The position numbers were made by a program, and so were the translations under genes. A stretch of DNA of 64,000 bases from JAXMHQ01 sp046346665 (GTDB taxonomy: Bacteria; Verrucomicrobiota; Verrucomicrobiia; Limisphaerales; JAXMHQ01), in contig JAXMHQ010000017.1 in the NCBI GenBank assembly GCA_046346665.1, positions 1 to 64,000 on the forward strand, written 5' to 3'. The stretch's first letter is position 1. Every line of letters begins with the position of its first letter. Below are positions 8,774 through 17,346 of the stretch, one piece after another. A model generated the notes under the pieces. That model saw only the letters and a list, made by a program, of their open reading frames with translations. It did no database searches and was not told the DNA's origin.

Positions 8774-9988
8774 TTACCGCAGGAACATTTCCGCGGCGGC
8801 GTCGGCGAAGCGCAGTCCTTCGCGGGTGAGGCGGAAGCGGTCGGGATCGATTCGGCCCCAGCCGCGCCGGGCGAGGTCCTGCATGGCGTCGGACCATTCG
8901 CGGCGGAGGTCGTGCCCGGTGATGCTGCGGAAGTCCTCGAAGGGCCAGCCGCCGACCATGCGGAGTCCGAACGCGGCGGTTTCGCCCGCGCGGGCCAGCG
9001 GCGCGAGTTCCTCGCGAGATTCCACCGGGCGCCGCCCGGCTTCGATCTGCGCGCAATAGAGCTGCGTGTTGGAGATGTTTTTCGATCGCACACCCCGCAG
9101 GTAACTCGTGGCGCTCGGGCCCAGCCCTTCAAAATCGCCGCCTCGCCAGTAATTGATGTTATGCCGGCAGGCGAAAGCGGGAGGTTGCAGGTTGAAGGTT
9201 GCGGGTGGCAGGTTTTGCGGAGCGGCTGTCTCTGCAGGGGTTCTGCCGTCGCGCGCGAAATTGGCGACTTCGTATTGGACGAACCCGGCGGCGGTGACGC
9301 GGTCGACGAAGGCGTCGTACATGGCGCACGCGAGGTCCTCGTCCACATCGAATTCCCCCGCCTGCAACTGGTGAAACAGCGGGGTGTCGTCCTCGTAAAT
9401 GACTTCGTAGGTCGAAAGATGTTCGCTGCCCATGGCGAGGGCTTCGTCGAGGGTGCGATTCCAGGTGTCGAGCGACTGGCCCGGGATGGCGAACATCAGG
9501 TCGAGATTGAGATTGTCGAACCCGGCCTTGCGAAGGATGTCGAAGGATCGGAAGACCATGTCGCGGGAGTGGACGCGGCCGAGGCGGTCGAGCAGGGCTT
9601 CGTCGAGGGACTGGACGCCCATGGAAACGCGGTTGACGCCGGCGTCGCGGAGCAGGCGGGCTTTATCGGCGGAGAGGGTGGCGGGGTTGCATTCGACGGT
9701 CCATTCGGGCGCGGGCGCGAGCTGGAGCCGGTGCATGGCGGAGGTGATGGCGGACCATTGTTGCAGGGAGAGCAAGGTGGGGGTGCCGCCGCCGAAAAAG
9801 ATGGTGCCGGGATGCGGCGCGTCCGCGGCCAGTTCCATCTCGCGGAGCAGCGCGTTGACGTAGCGCTGGATGGTGTCGCCGTCGGACGCTTCGGAATAGA
9901 ACGCGCAATAGGAGCATTTCCGGGCGCAGAAGGGCACATGGACGTACAACCCATGTGACAGGGCGCTGGGCGCCGGCGGGACTGGCAT
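8774..9988 (-). CDS. hemW: HemW-like radical SAM protein
   Basis: 404 residues. The radical SAM cluster motif CARKCSYC (Cys21, Cys25, Cys28) sits in an N-terminus typical of HemW (YVHVPFCARKCSYCAF). FFGGGTPT (SAM binding), VECNPAT, GVNRVSMGVQS and DLMFAIPGQS follow, and the HemW-type C-terminal domain closes the protein. HemW is described as a heme chaperone related to coproporphyrinogen dehydrogenase. Between the conserved NFAR and CRHNINYW there is an insertion of about 24 residues rich in Asn, Pro and Gln, encoded by an intergenic-type repeat (see 9179-9220). The downstream motif stays in frame, so the protein may still be active. It is transcribed away from the cold-shock gene. Confidence 0.92.
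   Translation of the reverse strand: MPVPPAPSALSHGLYVHVPFCARKCSYCAFYSEASDGDTIQRYVNALLREMELAADAPHPGTIFFGGGTPTLLSLQQWSAITSAMHRLQLAPAPEWTVECNPATLSADKARLLRDAGVNRVSMGVQSLDEALLDRLGRVHSRDMVFRSFDILRKAGFDNLNLDLMFAIPGQSLDTWNRTLDEALAMGSEHLSTYEVIYEDDTPLFHQLQAGEFDVDEDLACAMYDAFVDRVTAAGFVQYEVANFARDGRTPAETAAPQNLPPATFNLQPPAFACRHNINYWRGGDFEGLGPSATSYLRGVRSKNISNTQLYCAQIEAGRRPVESREELAPLARAGETAAFGLRMVGGWPFEDFRSITGHDLRREWSDAMQDLARRGWGRIDPDRFRLTREGLRFADAAAEMFLR
9179..9220. repeat. family I repeat arm inside hemW
   Basis: Degenerate copies of GGTTGCAGGTTGAAGGTTGC lie inside the hemW reading frame. The same unit forms intergenic elements at 38170-38255, about 22159-22182 and 26996-27022. On the coding strand it is translated in frame as NLPPATFNLQPP. 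It falls where other HemW proteins have a short link before the CRHN motif. Confidence 0.85.
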
Positions 9989-10074
9989 GAGAACAACCTA
10001 TCCTGCGCGCTCGTGTGGAGCGACAGAAAAAACTCACTTGGCGGGCGGAACGGATCCAGGCCCGCGGCGCGGCG

Positions 10075-10284
10075 CTACGGCGCGTCCGCGCGCTGGACGT
10101 TCTGGGCTTTCAATCCCCGTTCGCCGGGGATGACGTCAAAAACGACTTCATCGCCTTCGTTGAGCGTCTTGAAACCACGGCCGATGATACAGGTGTGGTG
10201 GACAAAGACGTCCTGGCCTGATTCCTGAGCAATGAAGCCAAACCCTCGTTTATTATCGAACCATTTTACTTTGCCACTGGCCAT
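10075..10284 (-). CDS. cold-shock domain protein
   Basis: 69-residue CspA-family single-stranded nucleic-acid-binding protein (MASGKVKWFDNKRGFGFIAQ). Both RNP motifs are present: KRGFGFI and DVFVHH. The start at 10284 is fixed by an AGGAG ribosome-binding site a few bases upstream and by the conserved MASG opening. The frame continues to 10299 but has no conserved sequence there. It probably acts as an RNA chaperone. It is monocistronic, with about 260 bp of leader or intergenic DNA before the receiver-like gene upstream. Confidence 0.96.
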   Translation of the reverse strand: MASGKVKWFDNKRGFGFIAQESGQDVFVHHTCIIGRGFKTLNEGDEVVFDVIPGERGLKAQNVQRADAP

Positions 10285-10466
10285 ATACTCTCCTGACATT
10301 TCGAGGCGAGCAGGGAAAAGAGCGCGGCCACACCTGTCCAGCAGCGAGCACCGGCTAACTCATTTCCTGAAACTGCGTACGCCTCAATTCGGTTCGACCC
10401 GACATTAGGAGCTCAGCTCGAAACGGTCAAGAGTTAGTTTGATTCTGATCCAAGAAACCGTTGTAA

Positions 10467-10544
10467 GTGCGAAATGCGGAGTGCGAAAAGGATAGGCCAA
10501 CCCGGGACAGGATCCCTCGCAACTCGCACTTGCCACTGCGCAGT
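10467..10544. repeat. degenerate inverted-repeat element, family K
   Basis: The left arm has units like AGTGCGAAATGCGGAGTGCG. A partial complement (GCAACTCGCACTTGCCACTG) lies near 10519-10540. Pairing is imperfect, so this looks like an eroded copy of the element at 19404-19514. It abuts the stop of the receiver-like gene at 10545. The rest of 10285-10466 shows no gene. Confidence 0.6.
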
Positions 10545-10919
10545 TCAATCGACTTGCAGCGCCTGGTCGAGGAGCTGGGGGAGGTGGCCGAGGATGGCGC
10601 TGTCGTTCACGACCAGGGCGGCCCCGGCCTTGCGCGCGGCGGCCTGGAGCTGGAGGTCCGATTCCGGAGCGATGGCGATGACCGGCAGATGACTGGTTTG
10701 GGTGTCGCTCTTGAGTTTCCCGATCAGCGCGCAGATGTCTTCGCGGGTCGATGTGAGATCGGCAAAGACCACCATGGGCCTTTCCTGGCGAGCGACGTCC
10801 GGCAGCGACGCGGCATCCGTCAGCGCCCGGACCCGGTATTTCAAATCCGTCAGCCGGTTCACCAGTTGGGTGCCCGGCAGCAGTTTCTCGTACAGGACAA
10901 GCGCCAGCGGTTGTGTCAT
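10545..10919 (-). CDS. small receiver-like protein
   Basis: 124 residues from the ATG at 10919 (MTQPLALVLYEKLLPGTQLV). It has the alternating strand/helix layout of a CheY-like receiver, with MVVFADLTSTREDI at the position of the phospho-Asp strand and HLPVIAIAPES after it. The Lys-containing strand is weak, and the acidic pair normally found at the N-terminus is missing. It is therefore probably a pseudo-receiver that signals by binding rather than phosphorylation. No output domain is present. It is divergent from nusA, with 246 bp between the starts. Family assignment is by fold pattern only. Confidence 0.6.
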   Translation of the reverse strand: MTQPLALVLYEKLLPGTQLVNRLTDLKYRVRALTDAASLPDVARQERPMVVFADLTSTREDICALIGKLKSDTQTSHLPVIAIAPESDLQLQAAARKAGAALVVNDSAILGHLPQLLDQALQVD

Positions 10920-11025
10920 GGCGACAGGATGGAATGGGGCGGAATGAAATGCAAAGTGTTTCCACACGCGAAGTTGGGGGACCGGTCCGGGGCCGGCACC
11001 CCGGGAAAACCCGCGGAAATGCGGC

Positions 11026-11054
11026 TTGACGGGGCCTTGCGATCTACCTATCGT
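11026..11054 (+). promoter_or_regulatory. candidate sigma-70 promoter of the nusA operon
   Basis: TTGACG at 11026-11031 and TATCGT at 11049-11054 are separated by 17 bp. This resembles a housekeeping promoter and would give a leader of roughly 105 nt before nusA. It is the best match in the divergent gap. The call is by inspection only. Confidence 0.4.
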
Positions 11055-11165
11055 GACTATGAAACGGTAAAGAATTGCTGGTCTGCCAGCGCGCCAAAGT
11101 CGGAAGATTCAAACTTGCCGGCTTTTTTGTTCCCCACATGCGGGGGACTACCGTGACCGAACTGT

Positions 11166-12458
11166 ATGAACGCCGACTTTTTAGCGGTCCTGGAATACTG
11201 GGAGAAGGAAAAAGGCATCAGCCGTGATGTCCTCACTTCCGCTGTCCAGGAGGCTTTGCTTTCCGCCGCCAAAAAGGCCGTCGGCCCCGCCCGCGAACTG
11301 CGCGTGGCGATCGAAAACAAGACCGGCGACATCCGGGCTTACGCCAAACTCGTCGTTTCAGAGAAGGTCATTTCCAAGCACGACCAGATTTCCGTGTTCG
11401 ACGCGCGCCGGATCAAGCCGGATGCCGTACTCGGCGATGAAGTCGAGGTCGAAGTGACGCCGACCGGTTTCGGCCGGATCGCCGCCCAATATGCCAAGCA
11501 AGCCCTGATGCAGCAGATCCGGCGGGCGGAGAAGGCGTTGATTTTCACGGAGTTCAAGGATCGCGTCGGCGACATCATCAGCGGGACCGTCCGGCGGTTC
11601 GATCGGTCGGACGTCCTGGTGGACCTGGGCAAATATGAGGCGCTGCTGCCGAACCGGGAGCGGGTTCCCACTGAGGAATACCAGGTGGGCGAACGCATCC
11701 GTTGCTACGTCAAGGCCGTGGAACAGGGACCGCACGGGCCCGAAATCATCCTGTCGCGGGCGGATCCGCGGTTTGTGATCAAGCTGTTCCAGCTCGAGGT
11801 ATCGGAGATCAACGACGGCACAATCGAGATCAAGGGCATTGCGCGCGAACCGGGTTTTCGCACGAAACTGGCGGTCTGGACTCGGGACGAGAAGGTGGAC
11901 CCGGTGGGCGCCTGTGTGGGGTTGCGGGGCCAGCGGGTGAAGAACATTGTTCGTGAATTGAATAATGAGAAGGTGGATATTATCCGCTGGGAATCGAACA
12001 TTCGGAATTTCATCACGAACGCCCTGGCGCCGGCGAAGTTGAAGGCTTTTGAGATCAACGAAGCGGCGAAGCGGGTGAAGATTGTCACGAGCGAAGATCA
12101 ATTGTCGCTGGCGATCGGCAAGCGCGGGCAGAACGCGCGGTTGACGTCGAAACTGACCGGCTGGCAGGTGGACATTGAGCCGGAGGTGGTGGTGACGAAG
12201 GGATTTGAGGAGAAGGTGGCGGAGGCGGTGGAGGCGCTGGCTTCGATCCCGGGCATTGCGCGGGAGCAGGCGGACGCGCTGGTGCATGCCGGGCTGACGC
12301 GCCTTGAAGATTTGCTGCAGGCGGATGAAAACGACCTGTCCGGGATTCCCCAGATTGGAGAGCAGGCGCCCGCGGTGCTGGCCGCGGCGCGGGCCGAGGG
12401 GGACCGGAGAAAGATCCAGCTTGGCGGGGACGAGCCATCCCCGGCTGCTCAACCGTAA
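11166..12458 (+). CDS. nusA: transcription termination/antitermination factor NusA
   Basis: 430 residues. The N-terminal RNA-polymerase-binding domain covers about 1-125 and includes ISRDVLTSAVQEALLSAAKK. The S1 domain is at about 130-200 (GTVRRFDRSDVLVDLGKYEA). Two KH domains follow: VDPVGACVGLRGQRVKNI, then LSLAIGKRGQNARLTSKLTG. A helix-hairpin-helix segment at about 350-410 is the start of the C-terminal acidic-repeat region. It modulates pausing, termination and antitermination in the RNA polymerase complex. It heads the conserved nusA-infB-rbfA-nrnA-truB-ribF cluster and lies 44 bp before infB. The rimP gene that often precedes nusA is absent here. Confidence 0.97.
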   Translation: MNADFLAVLEYWEKEKGISRDVLTSAVQEALLSAAKKAVGPARELRVAIENKTGDIRAYAKLVVSEKVISKHDQISVFDARRIKPDAVLGDEVEVEVTPTGFGRIAAQYAKQALMQQIRRAEKALIFTEFKDRVGDIISGTVRRFDRSDVLVDLGKYEALLPNRERVPTEEYQVGERIRCYVKAVEQGPHGPEIILSRADPRFVIKLFQLEVSEINDGTIEIKGIAREPGFRTKLAVWTRDEKVDPVGACVGLRGQRVKNIVRELNNEKVDIIRWESNIRNFITNALAPAKLKAFEINEAAKRVKIVTSEDQLSLAIGKRGQNARLTSKLTGWQVDIEPEVVVTKGFEEKVAEAVEALASIPGIAREQADALVHAGLTRLEDLLQADENDLSGIPQIGEQAPAVLAAARAEGDRRKIQLGGDEPSPAAQP

Positions 12459-12502
12459 TGGCGGTGGTTTGCTGACCATGAGGTTCAGCTCAGAAAACTG
12501 TT

Positions 12503-15011
12503 ATGCCCGTTCGAATCTACGACATCTCGAAGAAGCTTGGCCTGGAGAACAAGGAAGTTCTTGCCAAGGCCAAAGCGCTCGGCATTGCCGCCGCGAGAGT
12601 CGCGTCCAGTTCGCTGGATAAAATCACCGCCGAGTACCTCGAGGAACAGCTTCGCAAAGATCTGCCCGCCACGGAAGCGCCGCCGCCGGCGCCGCCTCCT
12701 CCCCCGGCGCCCGTGCACGAACCGATTGTGGTGGTGACGGCGCCTCCGCCGCCGCCCGCCGCCCCGCCGCCGCCGCCCGCGCCCGAACCTGGTCTTGCGC
12801 CTGCGCCCGAGCCTGAGCCCGTCGCGCCGGCCCCGGTGGAACTTCAAGGAAGCGGCGGTCGCCGCGGCTCCTGCGGAAGCTCCCGCCGCGCCCGCGCCGC
12901 CGCCCGCCGCGGCCGAGCCCGCGCCGCCTCCGCCGCCGCCCGTTCCTGCCGGGCCGAAGCTCGGCGAGAAAATCGGTTTCATCCAGTTGCCGCAGCGGCC
13001 CGCGCCCAAACCGGCGCCGGCTCCCGCAGCCCCCAAATTCACTCCCGGCCCCGCCCGCGGCCCGCAAACCGGCCGCACCGAGTTCATGCGCCGCGGCGAC
13101 ATGCGCCCCCCCAGGCCCGGCATGCCCGGCGCCCGCCCGTCCGCAGGACCCGCCTCGCGCCCGCCCGCAAGGCCCGCCGACTCCGGAGGCGCACCCCGCC
13201 CGCAACTGCCCGCGGACGCGCAGGTCATCACCATCAAACCCCCGATCGTGGTGCGCGAGCTGGCCGAAAAGCTCGGCAAGAAACCTTTCCAACTCATCGC
13301 TGATCTCATCGAGTTGAAGGTCATGGCGACCGTCAACCAGGCGATCGACGAAAACATCGCCCAGCGGATCTGCGCCAAGTACGGGTTCCGGTTTGAATCC
13401 GAAAAACGCGAGCGCGGCGGCGGCACGGTGCACGCCCCGATTCGCAAAGTGGAACTGGACCAGGAAGACCGCGCCGAGGATCTCAAGCCGCGCGCGCCCG
13501 TGGTGACCATCATGGGCCACGTCGACCACGGCAAGACCACGCTGCTGGACGGCATCCGAAAATCGGACGTGGCGGCGGGCGAAGCCGGCGGCATCACGCA
13601 GCACATCGGCGCCTACACCATTTCCTTCCCGCACCCGGAACGCAAGACCGAGCTGGCGCAGGTGACGTTCCTCGACACGCCCGGCCATGCGGCGTTCAGT
13701 TCGATGCGCGCCCGCGGCGCGAACGTGACGGACATCGTGGTCCTCGTGGTGGCGGCGAACGACGGTGTGATGCCTCAGACGCTCGAGGCGCTGAGTCATG
13801 CCAAGGCGGCCCGCGTGCCGATCCTGGTCGCGGTGAACAAGGTGGATCACCCGAACGCCAATCCGCTCAGGGTCCGCCAGCAGCTCCAGGACAAGGGCCT
13901 GGTGCCGGACGACTGGGGTGGCGACACGATTTACGTGGATGTTTCCGCGCTGACGAAGCAGGGGGTGGACAAGCTGATCGAGATGATTTTGCTGCAGGCG
14001 GACCTGTTGGAATTGAAGGCCAACCCGAACCGCCGCGCGAAGGGCAACGTGATTGAGTCGGGCCTCGAGCCGGGCGGTCCGACGGCCACGGTGCTGGTGC
14101 GCAAAGGCACGTTGAAGGTCGGGGAAGTGATGATTTGCGGCCAGTATTACGGCCGTGTCCGGGCGCTGATCAACGAGGAAGGCAAGCGGCTCAAGGAAGC
14201 CGGCCCGTCCGTCGCGGTGAAAGTGCTGGGATTGAACGGCGTGCCGGAAGCCGGCCTGGAATTCAGCGTGGTGGAGGACGAAAAAGCCGCGCGCGAACTG
14301 GCCGAGCAGCGGACGCAGGAAGCCAAGATCCAGGGCCAGGAAGCCGCCCGCTCGAAGGTCACCCTCGAAAATTTGTTCGCCACACTCCAGGAACAGCAGA
14401 GCAAGGTGCTCAAAATCGTGGTCAAGGCCGACACCCAGGGCTCCGTGGAAGCCATCGTGGAGGCCCTCAAGAAAATCGAGTCGGACAAGGTGTCGCTCGA
14501 AATCATTCACAGCGCGGTCGGCACGATCACCGAATCCGACGTGTCGCTGGCGTCGGCTTCGAGCGCGGTCATTCTCGGGTTCCACACGCGCATCGACAGC
14601 GGCGTCGCCGACAAGGCGAAGCATGAGGGCGTGCAGATCAAGTTGTATGCGATCATTTACGAATTGATCGACGAGGTGAAGGAAGCGATGGCAGGGTTGC
14701 TGGAGCCGATACTGAAGGAAGTGGTCATGGGCTCGGCCGAGGTCCGGAAGATTTTCCAGCTTTCGAAAGGCAACCCGGTGGCGGGCTGCGTCGTGTCGAG
14801 CGGCCGCATCGCCAAGGGCAAGGTGCGCGTGCGCCGCCGCAAGGAAGTCATTTACGAGGGCCTCACCCAGTCCCTGCGCCGGTTCCAGGACGAAGTCAAC
14901 GAGGTCCGCGCCGGCATGGAATGCGGCATCCGCATCGACGGTTTCAGCGACCTGCAGGTGGGCGACCTCATCGAGTGTTATACTGTGGAGAAAATCGCCC
15001 AAAAGTTATGA
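12503..15011 (+). CDS. infB: translation initiation factor IF-2 (apparent +1 frameshift)
   Basis: GTPase that delivers initiator tRNA to the 30S subunit. The N-terminal IF2_N segment (MPVRIYDISKKLGLENKEVL) begins at 12503. A Pro/Ala-rich linker follows. The second IF2_N segment, the G domain (GHVDHGKT, DTPGH, NKVD) and the C-terminal domains (EVRKIFQLSKGNPVAGC) run in a different frame to the stop at 15009-15011. The first frame becomes Arg/Ser-rich nonsense after about 12840, and the second frame is Arg-rich nonsense before about 12838. Dropping one base near 12842 would join them as VEFKEAAVAAAP. This is either a real frameshift, programmed slippage, separate initiation of a shorter form, or an assembly error in GC-rich DNA. 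The essential C-terminal part is intact. Confidence 0.93.
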
Positions 15012-15015
15012 CCGA

Positions 15016-15094
15016 CTGGATTGATGGATTAATGGATTGATGGATTATTGGCGCCAGCATCCAGCAATCCGGCAATCCACTGATCCACCGATCC
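15016..15094. repeat. inverted-repeat element, family C (GGATTGAT units)
   Basis: The left arm (about 15016-15050) is a run of GGATTGAT / GGATTAAT / GGATTATT units. The right arm (about 15060-15094) is a degenerate complement (CCAGCAATCCGGCAATCCAC and on). It fills the gap between infB and rbfA inside the operon, so transcripts would carry the hairpin. Related arms occur at 8744, 25891, 33927 and 56715. Confidence 0.85.
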
Positions 15095-15101
15095 CTTTCC
15101 C

Positions 15102-15464
15102 ATGCCTTCCCTCAGGATTCAACGTGTGCGCGAATTGCTCAAGCGGGCGATTGGCGAGACGCTGCGCCGTGAGTTCCCCGTCAGCGAGGCGGGGCTCATC
15201 ACGGTGAACGACGTGGACGTCAGCGGCGATTTGAAGTCCGCCGCGGTTTACGTGAGCCTGCTGGGCAACGCGGAGCAGCAGAAGAAGGGATTTGCCCTGG
15301 TCAACGAACACCGGAAACGCATCCAGGGCCTCGTCGCCCGGGAGGTCGTCCTGAAATTCACCCCCACGCTCCGGTTCGTCCTCGACGACTCCGTCGCCCG
15401 CGGCAACCGCGTCCTGCAGATCATCGAAGAACTCGAGAAGAAACCCGACCCGAAAACGCCCTGA
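15102..15464 (+). CDS. rbfA: ribosome-binding factor A
   Basis: 120 residues starting MPSLRIQRVRELLKRAIGET. It matches RbfA in length, with the KH-type core (ITVNDVDVSGDLKSAAVYVS) and the conserved C-terminal strand (PTLRFVLDDSVARGNRVLQI). RbfA acts in late 16S rRNA maturation and 30S assembly, and its gene normally follows infB, as here. It is separated from infB by the family C hairpin, and the next gene starts 54 bp after its stop. Confidence 0.95.
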   Translation: MPSLRIQRVRELLKRAIGETLRREFPVSEAGLITVNDVDVSGDLKSAAVYVSLLGNAEQQKKGFALVNEHRKRIQGLVAREVVLKFTPTLRFVLDDSVARGNRVLQIIEELEKKPDPKTP

Positions 15465-15518
15465 ACCCGGTTCGTGCGGCGCGCGCCCGTTTTTCCAGCG
15501 CGCCCCGCGTCGCCCCGA

Positions 15519-16502
15519 ATGAAGACCTATCCCAAAATCATCGACCGCATCCTCGACGGCATCCGCGAAAGCCGCACATTCTGCATCATCGGCCACATCC
15601 GGCCCGACGGCGATTGCGTCGGCTCCCAGCTCGGCCTCGCGCTCGCGCTGAAAGCGGAGGGCAAAAAAGTCTGGTGCTGGAACGAGGATCCCATGCCGCC
15701 CAAGTACGCGTTCCTGGACCCGGACGGCCTGTTCCAGAGACCGAAGCGCGGGATGACGTTCGACTGCGTGATCGCGACGGACGCGGCGAGTTTCGAGCGG
15801 GTCGGGTCCGTGGGCGCCTGCGTGGCGCGCCGCAAATTGCTCATCAACATCGATCATCACGCCAGCAACACGCGGTTCGGCGACTTGAACTGGGTGTCGC
15901 CGCGCGAACCCTCGAGCGGCGAACTGATTCTCCGGCTGCTCAAGGCCGCCAAGTGGCCCGTCACACCCCATATCGCGAACTGCCTGTTCACGGCCGTGTC
16001 GACCGATACCGGGTCGTTCCAGTATCCCAGCACGCGCCCGGGCACGTTCCACGCCGGGGCGGAACTCGTGACGCGCGGCGCCGACCTTTCGAAAATCTGC
16101 GACGAAGTTTACCAGTCCTACCCGCTGTCGCGCGTCCGGCTGCTGCGCCATATCTACAGCCATTTCCGGCTGACGCACGGGGATCGGATCGCGTATTTCT
16201 GGCTGAAGAAAGCCGACTTTGTGCGCGCGGGCTGCGAAAGCGACGAGACGGAGGGGTTGATCGATCACATCCGCGCGATCGCGCCGGTGGTGGTGGCGTG
16301 CGTGTTCGAGGAGTTGGAGCCCGAAGTGACGCGGCTCAGCCTGCGATCGAAAAACGAGAAGATCAACGTGAGTGAAATCGCCCGGCAATTCGGCGGAGGC
16401 GGCCACGCCGCGGCCGCCGGCGCCCGGATTCCCGGCAAGCCGCTCTCCGTCCAGCGCCGCGTGCTGGCCGCCGTCAAACAAGCCGTCAACGCCGCCCGCT
16501 GA
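15519..16502 (+). CDS. nrnA: DHH/DHHA1 phosphoesterase, NrnA-like (oligoribonuclease / pAp phosphatase)
   Basis: 327 residues from the ATG at 15519 (MKTYPKIIDRILDGIRESRT). The DHH catalytic motifs are visible: GHIRPDGDCVGSQ, IATDAA, NIDHHASNTRFG and AVSTDTGSF. The C-terminal DHHA1 domain has GGGGHAAAAGA. Members of this family degrade short oligoribonucleotides and dephosphorylate pAp. The place between rbfA and truB is typical. The frame stays open upstream to 15474, but the DHH fold begins at MKTY. The truB start lies 7 bp after the stop. Confidence 0.93.
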   Translation: MKTYPKIIDRILDGIRESRTFCIIGHIRPDGDCVGSQLGLALALKAEGKKVWCWNEDPMPPKYAFLDPDGLFQRPKRGMTFDCVIATDAASFERVGSVGACVARRKLLINIDHHASNTRFGDLNWVSPREPSSGELILRLLKAAKWPVTPHIANCLFTAVSTDTGSFQYPSTRPGTFHAGAELVTRGADLSKICDEVYQSYPLSRVRLLRHIYSHFRLTHGDRIAYFWLKKADFVRAGCESDETEGLIDHIRAIAPVVVACVFEELEPEVTRLSLRSKNEKINVSEIARQFGGGGHAAAAGARIPGKPLSVQRRVLAAVKQAVNAAR

Positions 16503-16509
16503 TCTCCGC

Positions 16510-17226
16510 ATGCAAGAGTTCTCCGCCCTCGACGGCGCCGTGCTCATCGACAAACCCGCGGGCCCCACGTCGCACGACGTGGTGGACGCGATCCGGCGCC
16601 GGTTCAACATCCAAAAAGCCGGCCACTGCGGCACGCTGGATCCAAACGCCACCGGCCTGCTGATCATCGTGCTCGGCCGCGGCACCAAGCTCTCGGAAAA
16701 ACTCATGTCGAGCGACAAGGTTTACGAGGGCGACATCAAGCTGGGGGAGGCGACGGACAGTTACGATGCCGACGGCGAGCTGGTGTCGTCGCTGCCGGTG
16801 CCGCCGCTGACGCTGGACGAGTTGAACGCGGCGGCGGCGGAGTTCGTGGGCGACCTGATGCAGACGCCGCCGATGGTGTCGGCCGTGAAAGTGAAGGGCG
16901 TGCCGCTCTACAAAATGGCCCGCAAAGGCATCGAGGTCCCGCGCGAACCCCGCCTGGTCCACGTTTACAGCTTCAAGCTCTCCGATTACCAGGAGCCGGT
17001 CGCCCGGTTCCGGATCGCCTGCACCAAGGGCACCTACGTCCGCAGCCTCGCCCATGACCTCGGCCAGAAACTCGGCTGCGGCGCCCACCTGTCCGCCCTG
17101 CGCCGAGTGACTTCGGGGCGGTTCGATGTCGCGGATGCCATGCCGCTCGACGCCTTGCTGAAACTCAGCCCGGCGGAACTCGAGAAGCGCGTGATTCCAT
17201 TTCTGAAACTCGCGGCCGCCTCCTGA
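16510..17226 (+). CDS. truB: tRNA pseudouridine(55) synthase
   Basis: 238 residues from the ATG at 16510. It contains LIDKPAGPTSHDVV, the catalytic GHCGTLDPNATGLL (Asp nucleophile), MVSAVKVKGVPLY and CTKGTYVRSLAHDLG, all hallmarks of TruB. It converts U55 in the T-loop of tRNAs to pseudouridine. It is shorter than the E. coli enzyme because the C-terminal PUA-type extension is missing. The longer frame from 16372 overlaps nrnA and is rejected. Confidence 0.96.
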   Translation: MQEFSALDGAVLIDKPAGPTSHDVVDAIRRRFNIQKAGHCGTLDPNATGLLIIVLGRGTKLSEKLMSSDKVYEGDIKLGEATDSYDADGELVSSLPVPPLTLDELNAAAAEFVGDLMQTPPMVSAVKVKGVPLYKMARKGIEVPREPRLVHVYSFKLSDYQEPVARFRIACTKGTYVRSLAHDLGQKLGCGAHLSALRRVTSGRFDVADAMPLDALLKLSPAELEKRVIPFLKLAAAS

Positions 17227-17244
17227 GCGGGCGGACGGGAGTTT

Positions 17245-17278
17245 TTAACCACGGATGAACACGGATAGACACGGATTT
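17245..17278. repeat. single family A arm (CACGGAT units)
   Basis: Tandem degenerate CACGGATGAA / CACGGATAGA / CACGGATTT after TTAAC, in the gap between truB and ribF. The matching right arm is missing. A small GC palindrome (GGCGCCGCTCCGCGGCGCC) follows at 17295-17313. Full family A elements are at 21021-21179. Confidence 0.8.
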
Positions 17279-17346
17279 GAATTTATGTCGGTAGGGCGCC
17301 GCTCCGCGGCGCCGGCTGCGCGCAGCGCAGCTCTTCCCAGCCGCGC

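Noticed and set aside
10285..10466. Cold-shock leader RNA or riboswitch
   Set aside because: Nothing recognisable beyond a long leader could be identified by eye.
10405..10965. 186-residue minus-strand frame covering the receiver-like gene
   Set aside because: It lies in another frame with Pro/Arg/Gly-rich shadow composition.
12624..15002. 792-residue minus-strand frame over infB
   Set aside because: A shadow of high-GC codon bias. The plus strand encodes IF-2.
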